The notes beneath the pieces were generated by a model, which saw nothing but the letters and a program-made list of their open reading frames with translations, did no database searches and was not told where the DNA came from. From Onchocerca volvulus (Eukaryota > Nematoda > Chromadorea > Rhabditida > Onchocercidae), in the NCBI GenBank assembly GCA_000499405.2, contig HG738137.1, forward strand, positions 25,289,843 through 25,353,842: DNA of 64,000 nt. The letters run 5' to 3'. Within the stretch, counting starts at the first letter, position 1, and each line of letters opens with the position of its first letter. A program made the translations under genes and the position numbers. Positions 52,201 to 62,376 of the stretch are shown here, piece after piece.

Positions 52201-54457
52201 CGCAAAACCTGATGTGACCTTTAATAACTTTTCATTCAAAATCTATGATCTTTGATAGTGATAGCTATTAAAGAAAGAGATAGCTCATAATGCTTTTTAC
52301 AAACATTCCAATAGTTGATAATATATATTGCGAAGTTCATTATCAAATCATTTTTTTTCGCCAAAAATTTGAAATGAAAGTTTATGGTTTTTCGAAGTTT
52401 TTTATTCCACTTTATAATGAAAATGATTTTACTTAATAATGATATCAAAAAATTATGATAATTACAGAAATTACTTATTTGAAGTGAAAAAAAAAAAGAA
52501 AAAATGGCAGCATCATGAAAAACTGGTTTATTTTTTTTTTACTGTAAAATGAAGTATTGATTCATTACGTGGAGCATCTGACAAATTTAATTATTTTGCA
52601 TTTAAAATAATCCCTTTTACTTCCTGAATGGCATCCTTTGAAACAGGAAATGTTGGTAATAAAATTGAAATAGGCAAAAAAAAAAAAAAAAAAAACTAAT
52701 AAAGCAAAAAATGATGTTTAGTTATTGCTTCAAATATTTTGCTTTTTTTTTGCATCTAAATTTTGAAAGAAATTGTTAAATTTTATTGAAGAAAAATTTC
52801 AAACTGTAGTTGTCACTAATCTTTCTAAACGAGAATCATTTTGCTATCTTTTCAAATATAATTTGCACCTGTTCATTACTTTTTCATTTCTTCAATATTC
52901 TTTCATATCATCAATCAATTTTATTTATTTTTAACAAATTGAAAATTCAATTGGATGAACTTTTATGCAATAATTTTGGTTTGTTGTGAACAGCTGAATT
53001 AAATTAAATTCAATTTAATTAAAATCTTTTTCTACAGATCAAATTCAAGAAGAACTTCAATCTAATTATAAGTCTGAAAAAAATTATTAATATTACTCAA
53101 AAAATTAATTAAAGTGACTAATATTTCAGATGAAAAATGTTCAAAACTTCCGCAACTTATGAATTCTTTCAAAGTTTATCTTTTAATGATAACGTTTGCT
53201 TAAGATAAATAATATAAATTACTGATTGAATAACAGAACTAATATAAATAATAGAATTATTCTGTTCTGGAATTATTGAAAATTATTGATGAAAATCTTT
53301 TATTTGATGTAAAAAATAAAAAAGTATTCAGGAAAATTCTCTCACAATAAAATGAGTTCGATTTAATTTCTTTTCCAAATAAAAATAGATTGATTGATTG
53401 GTGATTCATGTGATTTACACCTCATTTTCTTCACCTTTTTCTTTAACTTTTTTTTTCTTTCATATTATTTTTAATTTTTTTTTTTTTTTTTTTGGTCATA
53501 ATTTAAGCATTCTATCTTAGTTTGTCCCACTTTTTTTTTTTTTTTTTAATAAAATTTTTCAATCCATTTAAAATTTTTCTAATTAATTTTTAATTGATTT
53601 TCAATTTTTTTCAATCATATATTTATCAAATGTACTTCAATTTAGCATCAATTTTATTTGCCTTTTTTTTTTTTTCATAGCTGACGACTATACATATTAT
53701 TTTTTTCACTTGCAATAAATAGGAAATCATTTAGCAATTATTGAATCGATAAATTTTCATGGAAACAAAGACTGGATTGAAAAAAAACTTTTTCGAAAAT
53801 TTAATTTTTCGTCTTTTTTTTTTATTTTTTGATAAAAAATTTGGTTTGTAAACCTGTTGTATAGCATCATTTACGGTAGATTCGACAAGATTACGATGAA
53901 TAATAATAAATGCATCATCGGTAAGAAATAACTTCTCATCATCTCCTTCAATATAATTTGCAACGTAACCACGAACGGAGATGATAAGTCGAGACCACCA
54001 AATTTTTGCTAATTGATTACGCATCTAAAATTTAAATTCTTAAAATTTAAGTTACAGTTAGATCCTTGAATTTTATATTGAAACAATTTTTTTTCCCTTT
54101 CTGGCAACCTGAATTGTTCTTTTTTTCCTAGTGATAAAATTTAATGATGTGAAATTGATAAGTAGTGTCTAAAATTAATTATAGAAAAACACTAAGAAAT
54201 ATTTCTGAATTAATAATTATAAATGATAATTACGAAAAATACTAAAAATCTTACGATTCAAGCAAGTATCAATTGCAGTTAGACCAATAAAAAAAAGAAA
54301 AAAAAATGATTGATTGATATCAATATATTTTTACTAAAATTAAAAGTAGAAATTTCGAACTTATTACCTGTTCAAATTCATCCAGCAAAAATTTTGCAAT
54401 CGGTGCGTTAGGCAATATCAATTGCTTATTCTTTGGAAATAATTCCAAATCTTCCAT
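49243..54457 (-). CDS. unrecognised conserved-looking protein with C-terminal Cys4 motif
   Basis: Exons 54368-54457, 53854-54024, 51235-51359, 50838-51037 and 49243-49493 join in frame to 278 residues. Splice sites are standard and codon use resembles the neighbouring genes, so it is very likely real. The N-terminal two thirds look helical (LAKIWWSRLIISVRGYVANY, LIDLELIVSYPDVVAILNDL, AQIIAHIIFMHIFSILQQRW) with no signal peptide. The C-terminus has CFYC (Cys-x2-Cys) and, 18 residues later, CSQKC (Cys-x3-Cys), separated by a basic stretch RHRQRRF-like. This could bind zinc, loosely recalling MYM- or HIT-type fingers, but the spacing fits neither well. I do not recognise the family and propose no function. 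Introns are long (about 1.3, 0.2, 2.5 and 0.34 kb), and the 2.5 kb one holds a 5.8S rRNA fragment. Confidence 0.85.
52137..52220 (+). pseudogene. 5.8S rRNA gene fragment inside an intron
   Basis: AATCTTAGCAGTGGATCACT followed by TCGTTCATGGATCGATGAAG and AACGCAGCTAGCTGCG is the conserved 5' half of eukaryotic 5.8S rRNA. The AGCTAGCTGCG form is typical of nematodes. Homology fades after GCGAATAAATTCGCAAAAC. Only about 80 of ~155 bases are present, with substitutions (e.g. GCAGTGG for GCGGTGG). It is flanked by a T-run and AT-rich intron sequence, not by 18S, ITS or 28S. It is antisense to the host gene and within its third-from-last intron (51360-53853). Confidence 0.92.
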
Positions 54458-54619
54458 TGAAATAGGTAATATCATAGTTAATAGTAAAATTTATAATAAT
54501 GATAATATCGATGATTGTTGTTTGTTTTCGAACTAAATAATTTAGCAAAAATATAATAAATTATTTTAAATTAAAAAAAAAAAAAGTAAACATCAAATTA
54601 TCAATTTCACGATTTGTTC

Positions 54620-54757
54620 GTTGTTCATTTCAAATTCTTCATTGATTGATTTGAAATTTTCACATAGCGTTGCATTCGAATAGGCGCGTGTTTTTTTATA
54701 CAGATAAAGCGCATGTTTAAGAACTTTCGCTTAGCGTGACCGGCTCCAGCTAGTTTT
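54620..54757 (-). repeat. dispersed repeat, copy A
   Basis: Read on the minus strand it starts CTAGCTGGAGCCGGTCACGC and runs through TTCTTAAACATGCGCTTTAT, AACACGCGCCTATTCGAATG and TTTCAAATCAATCAATGAAG. The same order occurs on the plus strand at 60425-60565. Being relatively GC-rich, it stands out. The start resembles ends of retroposed repeats known in many animals; family assignment is inference. It lies 160-300 bp upstream of the gene starting at 54457. Confidence 0.8.
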
Positions 54758-57700
54758 TAGTAATTTAGATATAACAAAAAAAAAAAAAAAAAAAAAGAAA
54801 ATGTTAGTAGAAATGAGTCTAAATTAATGATAATAATGTTAAAATTTCAATAAGTATCGATCAGTTACAAAATATAGTTTGTACAAAAATTATTGACAGT
54901 CATTCTCAAGAATGATGACAATTTATTGACAAAGCGGAACCGTTCTTCAGTCGAGTGGGTCATCACAATAAATGTCAAAAAGAGCAAACAGACGACATGC
55001 GCATTTAAATATATGCGAATCATCAACAAAGTTCTTGAAAATCTTACTAAAATGACTCATCAATGTGTCATTCGAAATAATCACTGATAATATATCATTT
55101 TATTTTTTATAATTTTTTCTTCCAATTGTGCAAATGAACAATTTCCCGCATGTATATTATAAAATAATAATGATCATGATTAGCCATTATGATGAGTAAA
55201 AATAGCATATTATGATTACCGAATATAATAATAAAGATAGTGTATTATGATTATTGTAATAAAAAAAATATTGTATTATGATTAGCGAATATGTATAACT
55301 ATAGCAATAAAGATAGTATATTATGATTAATGAAATATATGATAAGAATAATGTATTATGATTAACGAATATTATCACTAAAACAATAGAGTTAATGATT
55401 ATAATTGGTGAATATATTTCATCATAAGAAAAAGGACTATTTATTATAATTATTAATAAAATAATACAATAGTAAAGATTCTATAACATGATTAATGAAT
55501 TAACATTATATATTATAATTAATGAATGATATAACAATAAAGATTCTATACCATGATTAAACCATCTATTATTATGCATATCATTATAATAATGAAAAAT
55601 TTTGCATCTATGATTAATTCTTCATTTAAACGAAATTTTTGAAACAAAATATAGTAATGAAAAAGAAATTGCTATATATTTTTTTTCAAAAATTTCGTAA
55701 TAAAAATATTGATATATTAATAATATTGCGAAAATATCCTATGATATTTAGCAAAACATAGCATATGTATTTATGATATACATATATTTCTATTCGAAAA
55801 ATGAAAGACTGGCACATTTCTAAAAGCAAAATGTAGTCATTTCTAATTGCATTAAAATTTTCAATGTTCAATAGCAATTTATTGAATTCCTTTTAGAGCA
55901 TCAACAAAACAAGAATACAATTTTGAACTTATGTTGCACTTTTTTTTCGCAATTTCTAAAACGCTCCTTTTCAAACGAACAGACTTGATCGCAGAAAAAA
56001 AAAAAACGCAATTTTCGTATGGTTTCATGGACAAAAAAAGTAAACATAAAAAGATGACGATTACTTGTTAGTATGTATTGATAAAAATATGGGAAAAACA
56101 TTTGATCAAATTTCCTATTAAATGTAATTTGATAAAAATCGATCCCATATATTTCATTAAAATATATTGGTATTTTATTTCTTCCATTTCTTTCCTACTA
56201 TTGTAGCAAACTTTTATCTTATTTAAAATCAATCTTTAATGCCTAACCCACAGAAATAAAAACAACAACAAAATATATACTCAAATTTTTTTTTTGCATT
56301 ACAATGCACTTTTACATAAAAATCAAAAGTTGTATTCCTTACAATCACATGTTCATAAATTTATAAAAAAAAGAAAAGACGATATCTCAAATTAAACTCA
56401 TAAAATTAATCTTTTTCTCTTTTAATAAAATAATATATTCAAAATTGGATCCAAAAATTCCTTTATTACAATTTAAGAATTTACCCGAAAAAAGAAATGA
56501 AACGTCGTCCAATTTCAAAATAATAAATCATAAAATATGGCTTAAAAATAATATCTCGACCGAAATAGTACAAAAATGACCAACAAATACAACTTTGAAA
56601 TCATTACAAGCACGCATATAAAATCCGTAATGTTCAAAACTCAATTCTTTAAATTTTAAAAATTGAAGGGAAAAAATTCCAATTCCCTTAAATTATTGCC
56701 TAGCATTGCCGGAAGTAGGAATCAGTTTCTCGGTAAGTAAAATGTTCACTACACTTCCAGCTTAAAAAAAAATAAAAACATGCAAAACTGCCATTGACAG
56801 TATGCTGCTAGAAACTTTGGAACAAGAAATTTCAGCACATATTTGCCCGGATTTTGAGATCAATTTCATATTTTTAATCTTTTTTACTAATCAGAAATTA
56901 TCGAGATTTTCTGAAATTTCAAGTGGAAATACTAAATATCCATTTAAGCAATATTAACTCTAGAGTCTTTCCATTACCTTATTTAATCATAATTTAATAC
57001 GCAACATATTTTGAAATTATAGTCAAAATATTAACTGATCAAAACCACAGCATTAATTTAAATATTTTCAAGAATTAATGCTGAAAATTTGAAAGGATAA
57101 TTTGCTTTCGCACATCTCGCCCAAATATACTGTTGCTGATTTTAAAACGCATTTAAAAAAAAAAAATAAAAAAAAAAAAATAACACATGTATTTAAAAAG
57201 GTGGCAAAAAACATATTATGTAAGATTTAAAAAAATTTTTAAACATATTTGTCCGATACAATCTGTAAAAAAAGAATATGATCAACAATGATAGCTGTAA
57301 GACAAACGCAAATCACTTACATGCTAAATTATATTCCTATCAAAACATTAGGAAGAAATGGGTAGAATAACAAAAAAAGTACTTCTGCTTAAGAATTTAA
57401 AGGAATTGGATTTGCATAAGATTTAAAATGAGCGAATACTAAGGCAGCGAACAGTCAATGACAACTAAACAAAGAGGAAGGTGTAAAAAAACAAGATTAA
57501 CCCACTAGTTAATCTTATTTAAATTTTATACTGTTATTAATGAGATGGAATATACTTAAGAAACGACTAAGCGACATTCTCGGAGTCCTTTATCTCGATG
57601 TTGAAGAATGTATTTTATACATCTCAAAGTACCCAAAAACAATATAAGACATATAATCAAGCAAAAAATGAATATGAAATTTATCACAGTCAATGTTTCC

Positions 57701-57976
57701 CTGATACAACTTTACAAATCAAATAAGATTGAAAACAACTGAGAAAATATTTGAAGACAAACTTCATGTTAATTTTTTCAGATACGGACAATCGCTACAC
57801 CGATAAAGTATACTGCTGAATGCGCCTTTACATGCCTCATAAAAAAATGAATTAAAATTTCAGGAATTTATCTAACAGAAAAGATATTTCTTATTTAAGG
57901 ATTCAGAAATCGAATCCCGAAATTTCATTCTTCGTTTTTATCCCATTAAAGAATCAAAATAAAAAAAAAAAAAAAT
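54758..57976. other. intergenic region with a degenerate minisatellite
   Basis: No gene is supported. The part adjacent to 57977 is presumably the IMPACT 3' UTR and flank. A perfect 9-base hairpin (AAGATTAAC, loop CCACTA, GTTAATCTT) lies at about 57492-57515. A 64-codon plus-strand frame at 54893 has mixed composition but no recognisable similarity. Confidence 0.4.
55165..55570 (+). repeat. degenerate minisatellite with a GTATTATGATTANCGAATAT-like unit
   Basis: TATTATGATTA recurs near 55207, 55247, 55273, 55318 and 55349, then as CATGATTAATGAAT near 55487 and 55552. AATAATAAAGATA linkers lie between. Spacing is irregular at 25-50 bases. Minus-strand frames across it are artefacts. Confidence 0.75.
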
Positions 57977-59710
57977 TTAAGAAGAAGTACGACCAGAAAA
58001 ACCATTGTCCACCAAGATCTGACGCGCCAAGTTACAAATATGTCGAAATCGATCCGGTCCAAGATGTATACCACCGTACCAGCGAGTAATGACCACAAGT
58101 ACATTTTTTGCTTTCATCAATTCTAATAAATTCAATAATTTCGCACCTGCACCAACCTCACCATCATCCTAAAAACAAATGAAGCTCCTAGAATGATGCA
58201 CATATTTTGCGGAAAGAAAAAAAAAACCTAGAAGGTTTTTTTTAAACAGCAGAACTATGCCCAAGTTTGTTGAATCCACAGTAAATCAATAACAGTGTAC
58301 CAATTAATATGGCAAATCTTTATTAATTGCATAGAATCATAATGATGTATTTAGTTTTCAGAACGATTCATTCCACTACTCTATTTATATCCATCGATAC
58401 CAAAAAAAAAAAAAAAAGAGACAGAAAAAAAACTCAAAATGGCCGGAAGTTGAAAAATTTATCCAAATGCGAAAAACGGACTAAACCAAGAAGCTTACTT
58501 CACAATCATGTTGTTTTATCAAGCGCCCATTAACATTTTCTTCAGTTAACCATGCATACATATTGTGCGTTGCTCTTGCAATTTTGTTGTTTTCTTTCAG
58601 TTTATTCAGCACAAGAGTTACCTATAGAATGAAAAATTTTATGGAAAAAAGTTGAAAAGCACTTCAAAAATGTCAAGTAGCGCGTGTCATGTATTCTGGC
58701 AGTTGAAATTTGCATATTTCGTGACTCATTTTTATCTATAAAATAAATTAGATCAATTACAACCAATCAGATGTTCTGAAAGAAATTACGAGTGTCTATT
58801 CATAATAATGCATAAATGACCCAAAAAACGGAAAACAAAAAATTACTTCGTTCTTGGAGAATACTTGTGCAACATGCGCTTGAAATGTGCTTTTTCGATC
58901 TACCAATGAATTGCCACTAACTATAGTTGGAACACATTGTTGCGATGACGATGATGAAACAACCATACCAATGGATGGAGACTCATCTTCAACGATTGAT
59001 TCTTCCTTGAAACTACTATTAAAATCAGCCAAATAGTTGCTTAGATATGTAATCCATTCGTACAAAATTGGTTGGCCAACATTTTCTGCATAAATTTCAT
59101 TCATTGAATTTTTGATCTCTTCTTTCTGGGTTTCTGTTAACGATGGACCACTAAGCTCGAAATACGGTGGTGAACTGAAGTTCAAAATTCATTTATGGTC
59201 CAAGTTTGTAAGTCAATAGTCATGTCATGAAATATCGCTCATTCAAAACAGTTAACAATTTTTGAGCTTACCTTAATTTTTAATATGTAAAAAGCTCCAG
59301 TGAATTTATGACCAGAGATAGGTTTAGGTATGGAAAAGAAAAAGAAAGACTAAAAGATTACTTCAGGCATGACTTTGCAATGCGAGAATCATCTAACTGT
59401 GGCAGCCAATCCAATGTGCAAGTCTAAACAAACAGTTGGGTAATCTAAAAATCGCCATTTCTCCCAGAGAATACATAGTTTATCATCAACTGCACTTGTA
59501 TACAGCTTAATTAGTATTAAAAGATACTCGTACATGAAATTCGCTAAAATTTTACCTTGTTGGATAATGTTTCGGAAGATTAATAGTCAACTGTACATCG
59601 TTAAACCGTACGCTGAGTTGTGAAGATGATTCAAGATGGATTAAATCACCATATATCGACTCGATAGATTGAATTTCTTCAAGTTGTGCTTTTCTATCAC
59701 CTTCGCCCAT
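57977..59710 (-). CDS. IMPACT: IMPACT / YIH1 homologue (RWD plus UPF0029 domains)
   Basis: Exons 59556-59710, 58847-59174, 58499-58621 and 57977-58168 join in frame to 265 residues (yeast Yih1 258, human 320). The N-terminal RWD domain (about 5-110) starts AQLEEIQSIESIYGD and contains the hallmark LPKHYPTSSPPYFELSGPSL. An acidic/Ser-rich linker leads to the UPF0029 domain from SLVDRKSTFQAHVAQV. This includes IARATHNMYAWL, CEDDGEVGAGAKLLNLLEL and TRWYGGIHLGPDRFRHI, the family's most conserved block. In yeast and mammals the protein competes for GCN1 and so restrains the amino-acid-starvation kinase GCN2; the same role is likely here. The shorter C-terminus than human is normal for invertebrates. 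The 5' flank holds repeats and no clear core promoter. Confidence 0.95.
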
Positions 59711-59879
59711 TCACGACGTTTTGCAGTTTACACGGTGACTGTTTATCATATCATTGTTAGGCCAACAATTGGTAATGCTACCACTTTTTTTTTTTTTAGC
59801 TAAAATTCAGAATTTAAAAAACTAAATAAAATTTTTAGAAAAATGGGAAAAAAAAGTACGAGAATGAATTCATCAGGCA

Positions 59880-60055
59880 TGTGCTACATTGACCAAATAT
59901 ATGCTCAATGAATGGAGAAAGAATAAGGATATGTGATGTACTGATCAAATATATGACGTGAGATATTGGCCAAATATATGCTTAATACACGTGATTAGAT
60001 ACGTAATTCACGCGTACTGGTCAAATATATACTATGTGTTAAACATATATCAAAG
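59880..60055 (+). repeat. short repeats of a CAAATATATG-containing unit
   Basis: TGACCAAATATATGCTCAAT, TGATCAAATATATGACGTGA, GGCCAAATATATGCTTAATA and GGTCAAATATATACTATGTG occur at roughly 50-base steps. They are 170-350 bp upstream of the IMPACT start codon. No protein is encoded. Confidence 0.75.
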
Positions 60056-60424
60056 ATTGACGTACTTACCATAATTAAATGAATACATCTAAAGTCATAT
60101 AGTAGACAATAAGAATACTCTGAAATTAAAAATTTTCCGAAAAAAAAAAAAAACCTACCCGAACATAAGAAAAACTTCGGTTAAGGTCGAATTTCAGAAA
60201 TTTTAGATGGCACGCTATGCAACGATCTTAATCTCACCTATCTTTTTTGACATTTTCAAAATGCCAATTCTTAAATTCGAAACAAAATTGTTATGTGAAA
60301 TTATAGTTATTCTTGTAATTAGCAAATATAATTAGGATGTTAGTAATGAATATAAATAAGGGGTAAGTTGATAAGATGAAGGAATGATAAAGAATGATAA
60401 GATTTATTGAAAAGTAGATAATAC

Positions 60425-60565
60425 TAGCTGGACGGCCACAAAATCCCAAGTCTCCGGTAATTCTTAAATACGCGCCTTATCTATTTAAAAAACACGCGCC
60501 GATTTGAATGCAGTGTTGTGTCAAAATTTCAAATCAATCGGTGAAGAATTTGAAATGTTGTGTGG
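60425..60565 (+). repeat. dispersed repeat, copy B
   Basis: Begins CTAGCTGGACGGCCACAAAA and continues with TTCTTAAATACGCGCCTTAT, AACACGCGCCGATTTGAATG and TTTCAAATCAATCGGTGAAG. It matches copy A (54620-54757, minus) along its whole length. On both sides lie copies of a GTTAGTAATGAATATAAATA...GATAAGATTTA motif (about 60331-60410 and 60615-60690), so the repeat may have inserted into, or be part of, a local duplication. Confidence 0.8.
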
Positions 60566-60699
60566 GGAGTCTACAAAGAATATTTTAACAACATTTTTAT
60601 TTGTGCAGATAAGTGTTAGCAATGAATAAAAATAAAAAATGATAATAAAATGAAAAGATGGCCGAGAATTGATAAGATTTACTAGAGAATATATGCATA

Positions 60700-61484
60700 A
60701 GACATTAGAAGAATAAAAGAAATATAATGAGATTCGAAACGGGCACAAAACATGTAATGACTAAAAAGAAAAAAAAAAATGATAACTTGATAAGAATTGA
60801 AAATAGATAAAATTGGAGCAAATTTACGAATACTTTTATTTGTTATTTTTTAAGTAATTGTTGAAATATCAATGAATTATATTGAAAATTGTTGTAAAAA
60901 GTGTATAATTTGAATAATTATTGATGTAACATCAAATATTCGATTTGCCATTTTTGGCTTAATTTCATTCATTTCTGAAGCAAATTTAAATAATCGATGT
61001 TTTCACTTATCATATGATATTAAATATATTTCTTGAAGCTGTCATTATTTTTATTTGTAAGAAGAATATGATTCTTGAAATGAATCTTTGGCAAAATTTG
61101 ATTAGAATCGAAAAATTGATATTTGAACATCAAAATTGGTATTCAAATTTTCTTATAAATCATATACCTGTGTATCTATTTTTTTAATTAATTTCAAATA
61201 AATAATAAAATTTCGAAAAAAATTTTATTATTAACAAGAAATATTTCAAACTTCGACAATAACAATTCTCTTTGATTATTAATTTATTGTGAAAAAATTT
61301 CAATCTTCAGGAGTAATTTTTATTATATTAAAGAACTTAGATGATTTGATGATAAAATTATTCAATCAGTTGATAAAATTTATTAGTTCAACTAACAAAA
61401 ACAATTGTTATTTCTTTATTAAACTTTCGACATTATTGATAAAATATATCAACGATATAAAAAAAAAAAAAAACATTAATAAAT

Positions 61485-61578
<94 letters not shown>

Positions 61579-62376
61579 AATAAAACAATAATACAAACAC
61601 AGGTTATAATATTTTATTATTGAATTTTCATAGTAAGATATCATACAATTTGTAAAAATTTTCATAGTGACAAAACAACTAAAATATCCCATATCAATTA
61701 ATTATTTTCTTTAATGAATCACATTAACTAGATTATCGATATTTTCAACAAAAATAAATATCGTAAAACAATAGTTTTTCAAAATAAATTAATTGAAATT
61801 TGAAGGCAAAATTCAAATCTTTATAAATTTTTTGACTGATTTTATCACATAAAATTTGTTTTTTATTAGTATCACAATGAATTATTACTTGTAAGATTAC
61901 TTATAAATACAAATAAATTGATAATAAAAAGTTGGTAATGAAAAGTGATAATAACCTAAATTATTTGTCTGGAAAATTATCAAATATTTATCAGAAACAG
62001 GACAATTTGGCTAAAAATTATGTAATAATTCAAGTTGAATTTGCATTTCCTTACAAATATGAATCATGTAACAACAAAAAAAAAAAAAAAATTGGAAAAA
62101 AACGAATATAATTTTTATTTTTGGAAATCACAAACAATGAATCCAATGATTGTTTCGAATATATTTTCAAAAAAAATTTTAAAGTTTAAAATTTTTCAAA
62201 TGAAACAACAAAAGAAAATTTTTTACGAATAAATTATTAATTAAATCTATTGGAACGTATTATCTTCTAGAAGATTTGTAAACATTTATTAGATTAAATT
62301 TAAGAAAAAAATTAAGTAAATTAGAATTAATATTGTGATGAATTATTTGAAAAATAATTGTCACATTAAATTATAA
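60700..62376. other. intergenic AT-rich DNA between QSOX and IMPACT
   Basis: No exon or RNA gene is supported. The stretch includes the presumed QSOX 3' flank and a very long A tract listed separately. Confidence 0.45.
61487..61577 (+). repeat. ~90-base poly(A) tract
   Basis: Nearly unbroken A from about 61487 to 61577 with a single T at about 61545; a shorter A-run precedes it. The length may be affected by sequencing or assembly. No retrogene precedes it: nothing recognisable lies within several hundred bases upstream. Confidence 0.9.

Noticed and set aside
54893..55087. 64-codon plus-strand frame of mixed composition
   Set aside because: No similarity, no splice context, and it abuts a minisatellite; not called as a gene.
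59363..59424. Possible extra IMPACT exon on the minus strand (reads LDWLPQLDDSRIAKSCL in one frame)
   Set aside because: The acceptor and donor phases do not fit: joining it to the preceding exon shifts frame into a stop. Direct joining of the flanking exons gives the expected RWD sequence YPTSSPPYFEL.
61289..61692. Overlapping poly-Lys and poly-Phe frames
   Set aside because: Translations of the poly(A) tract on opposite strands.
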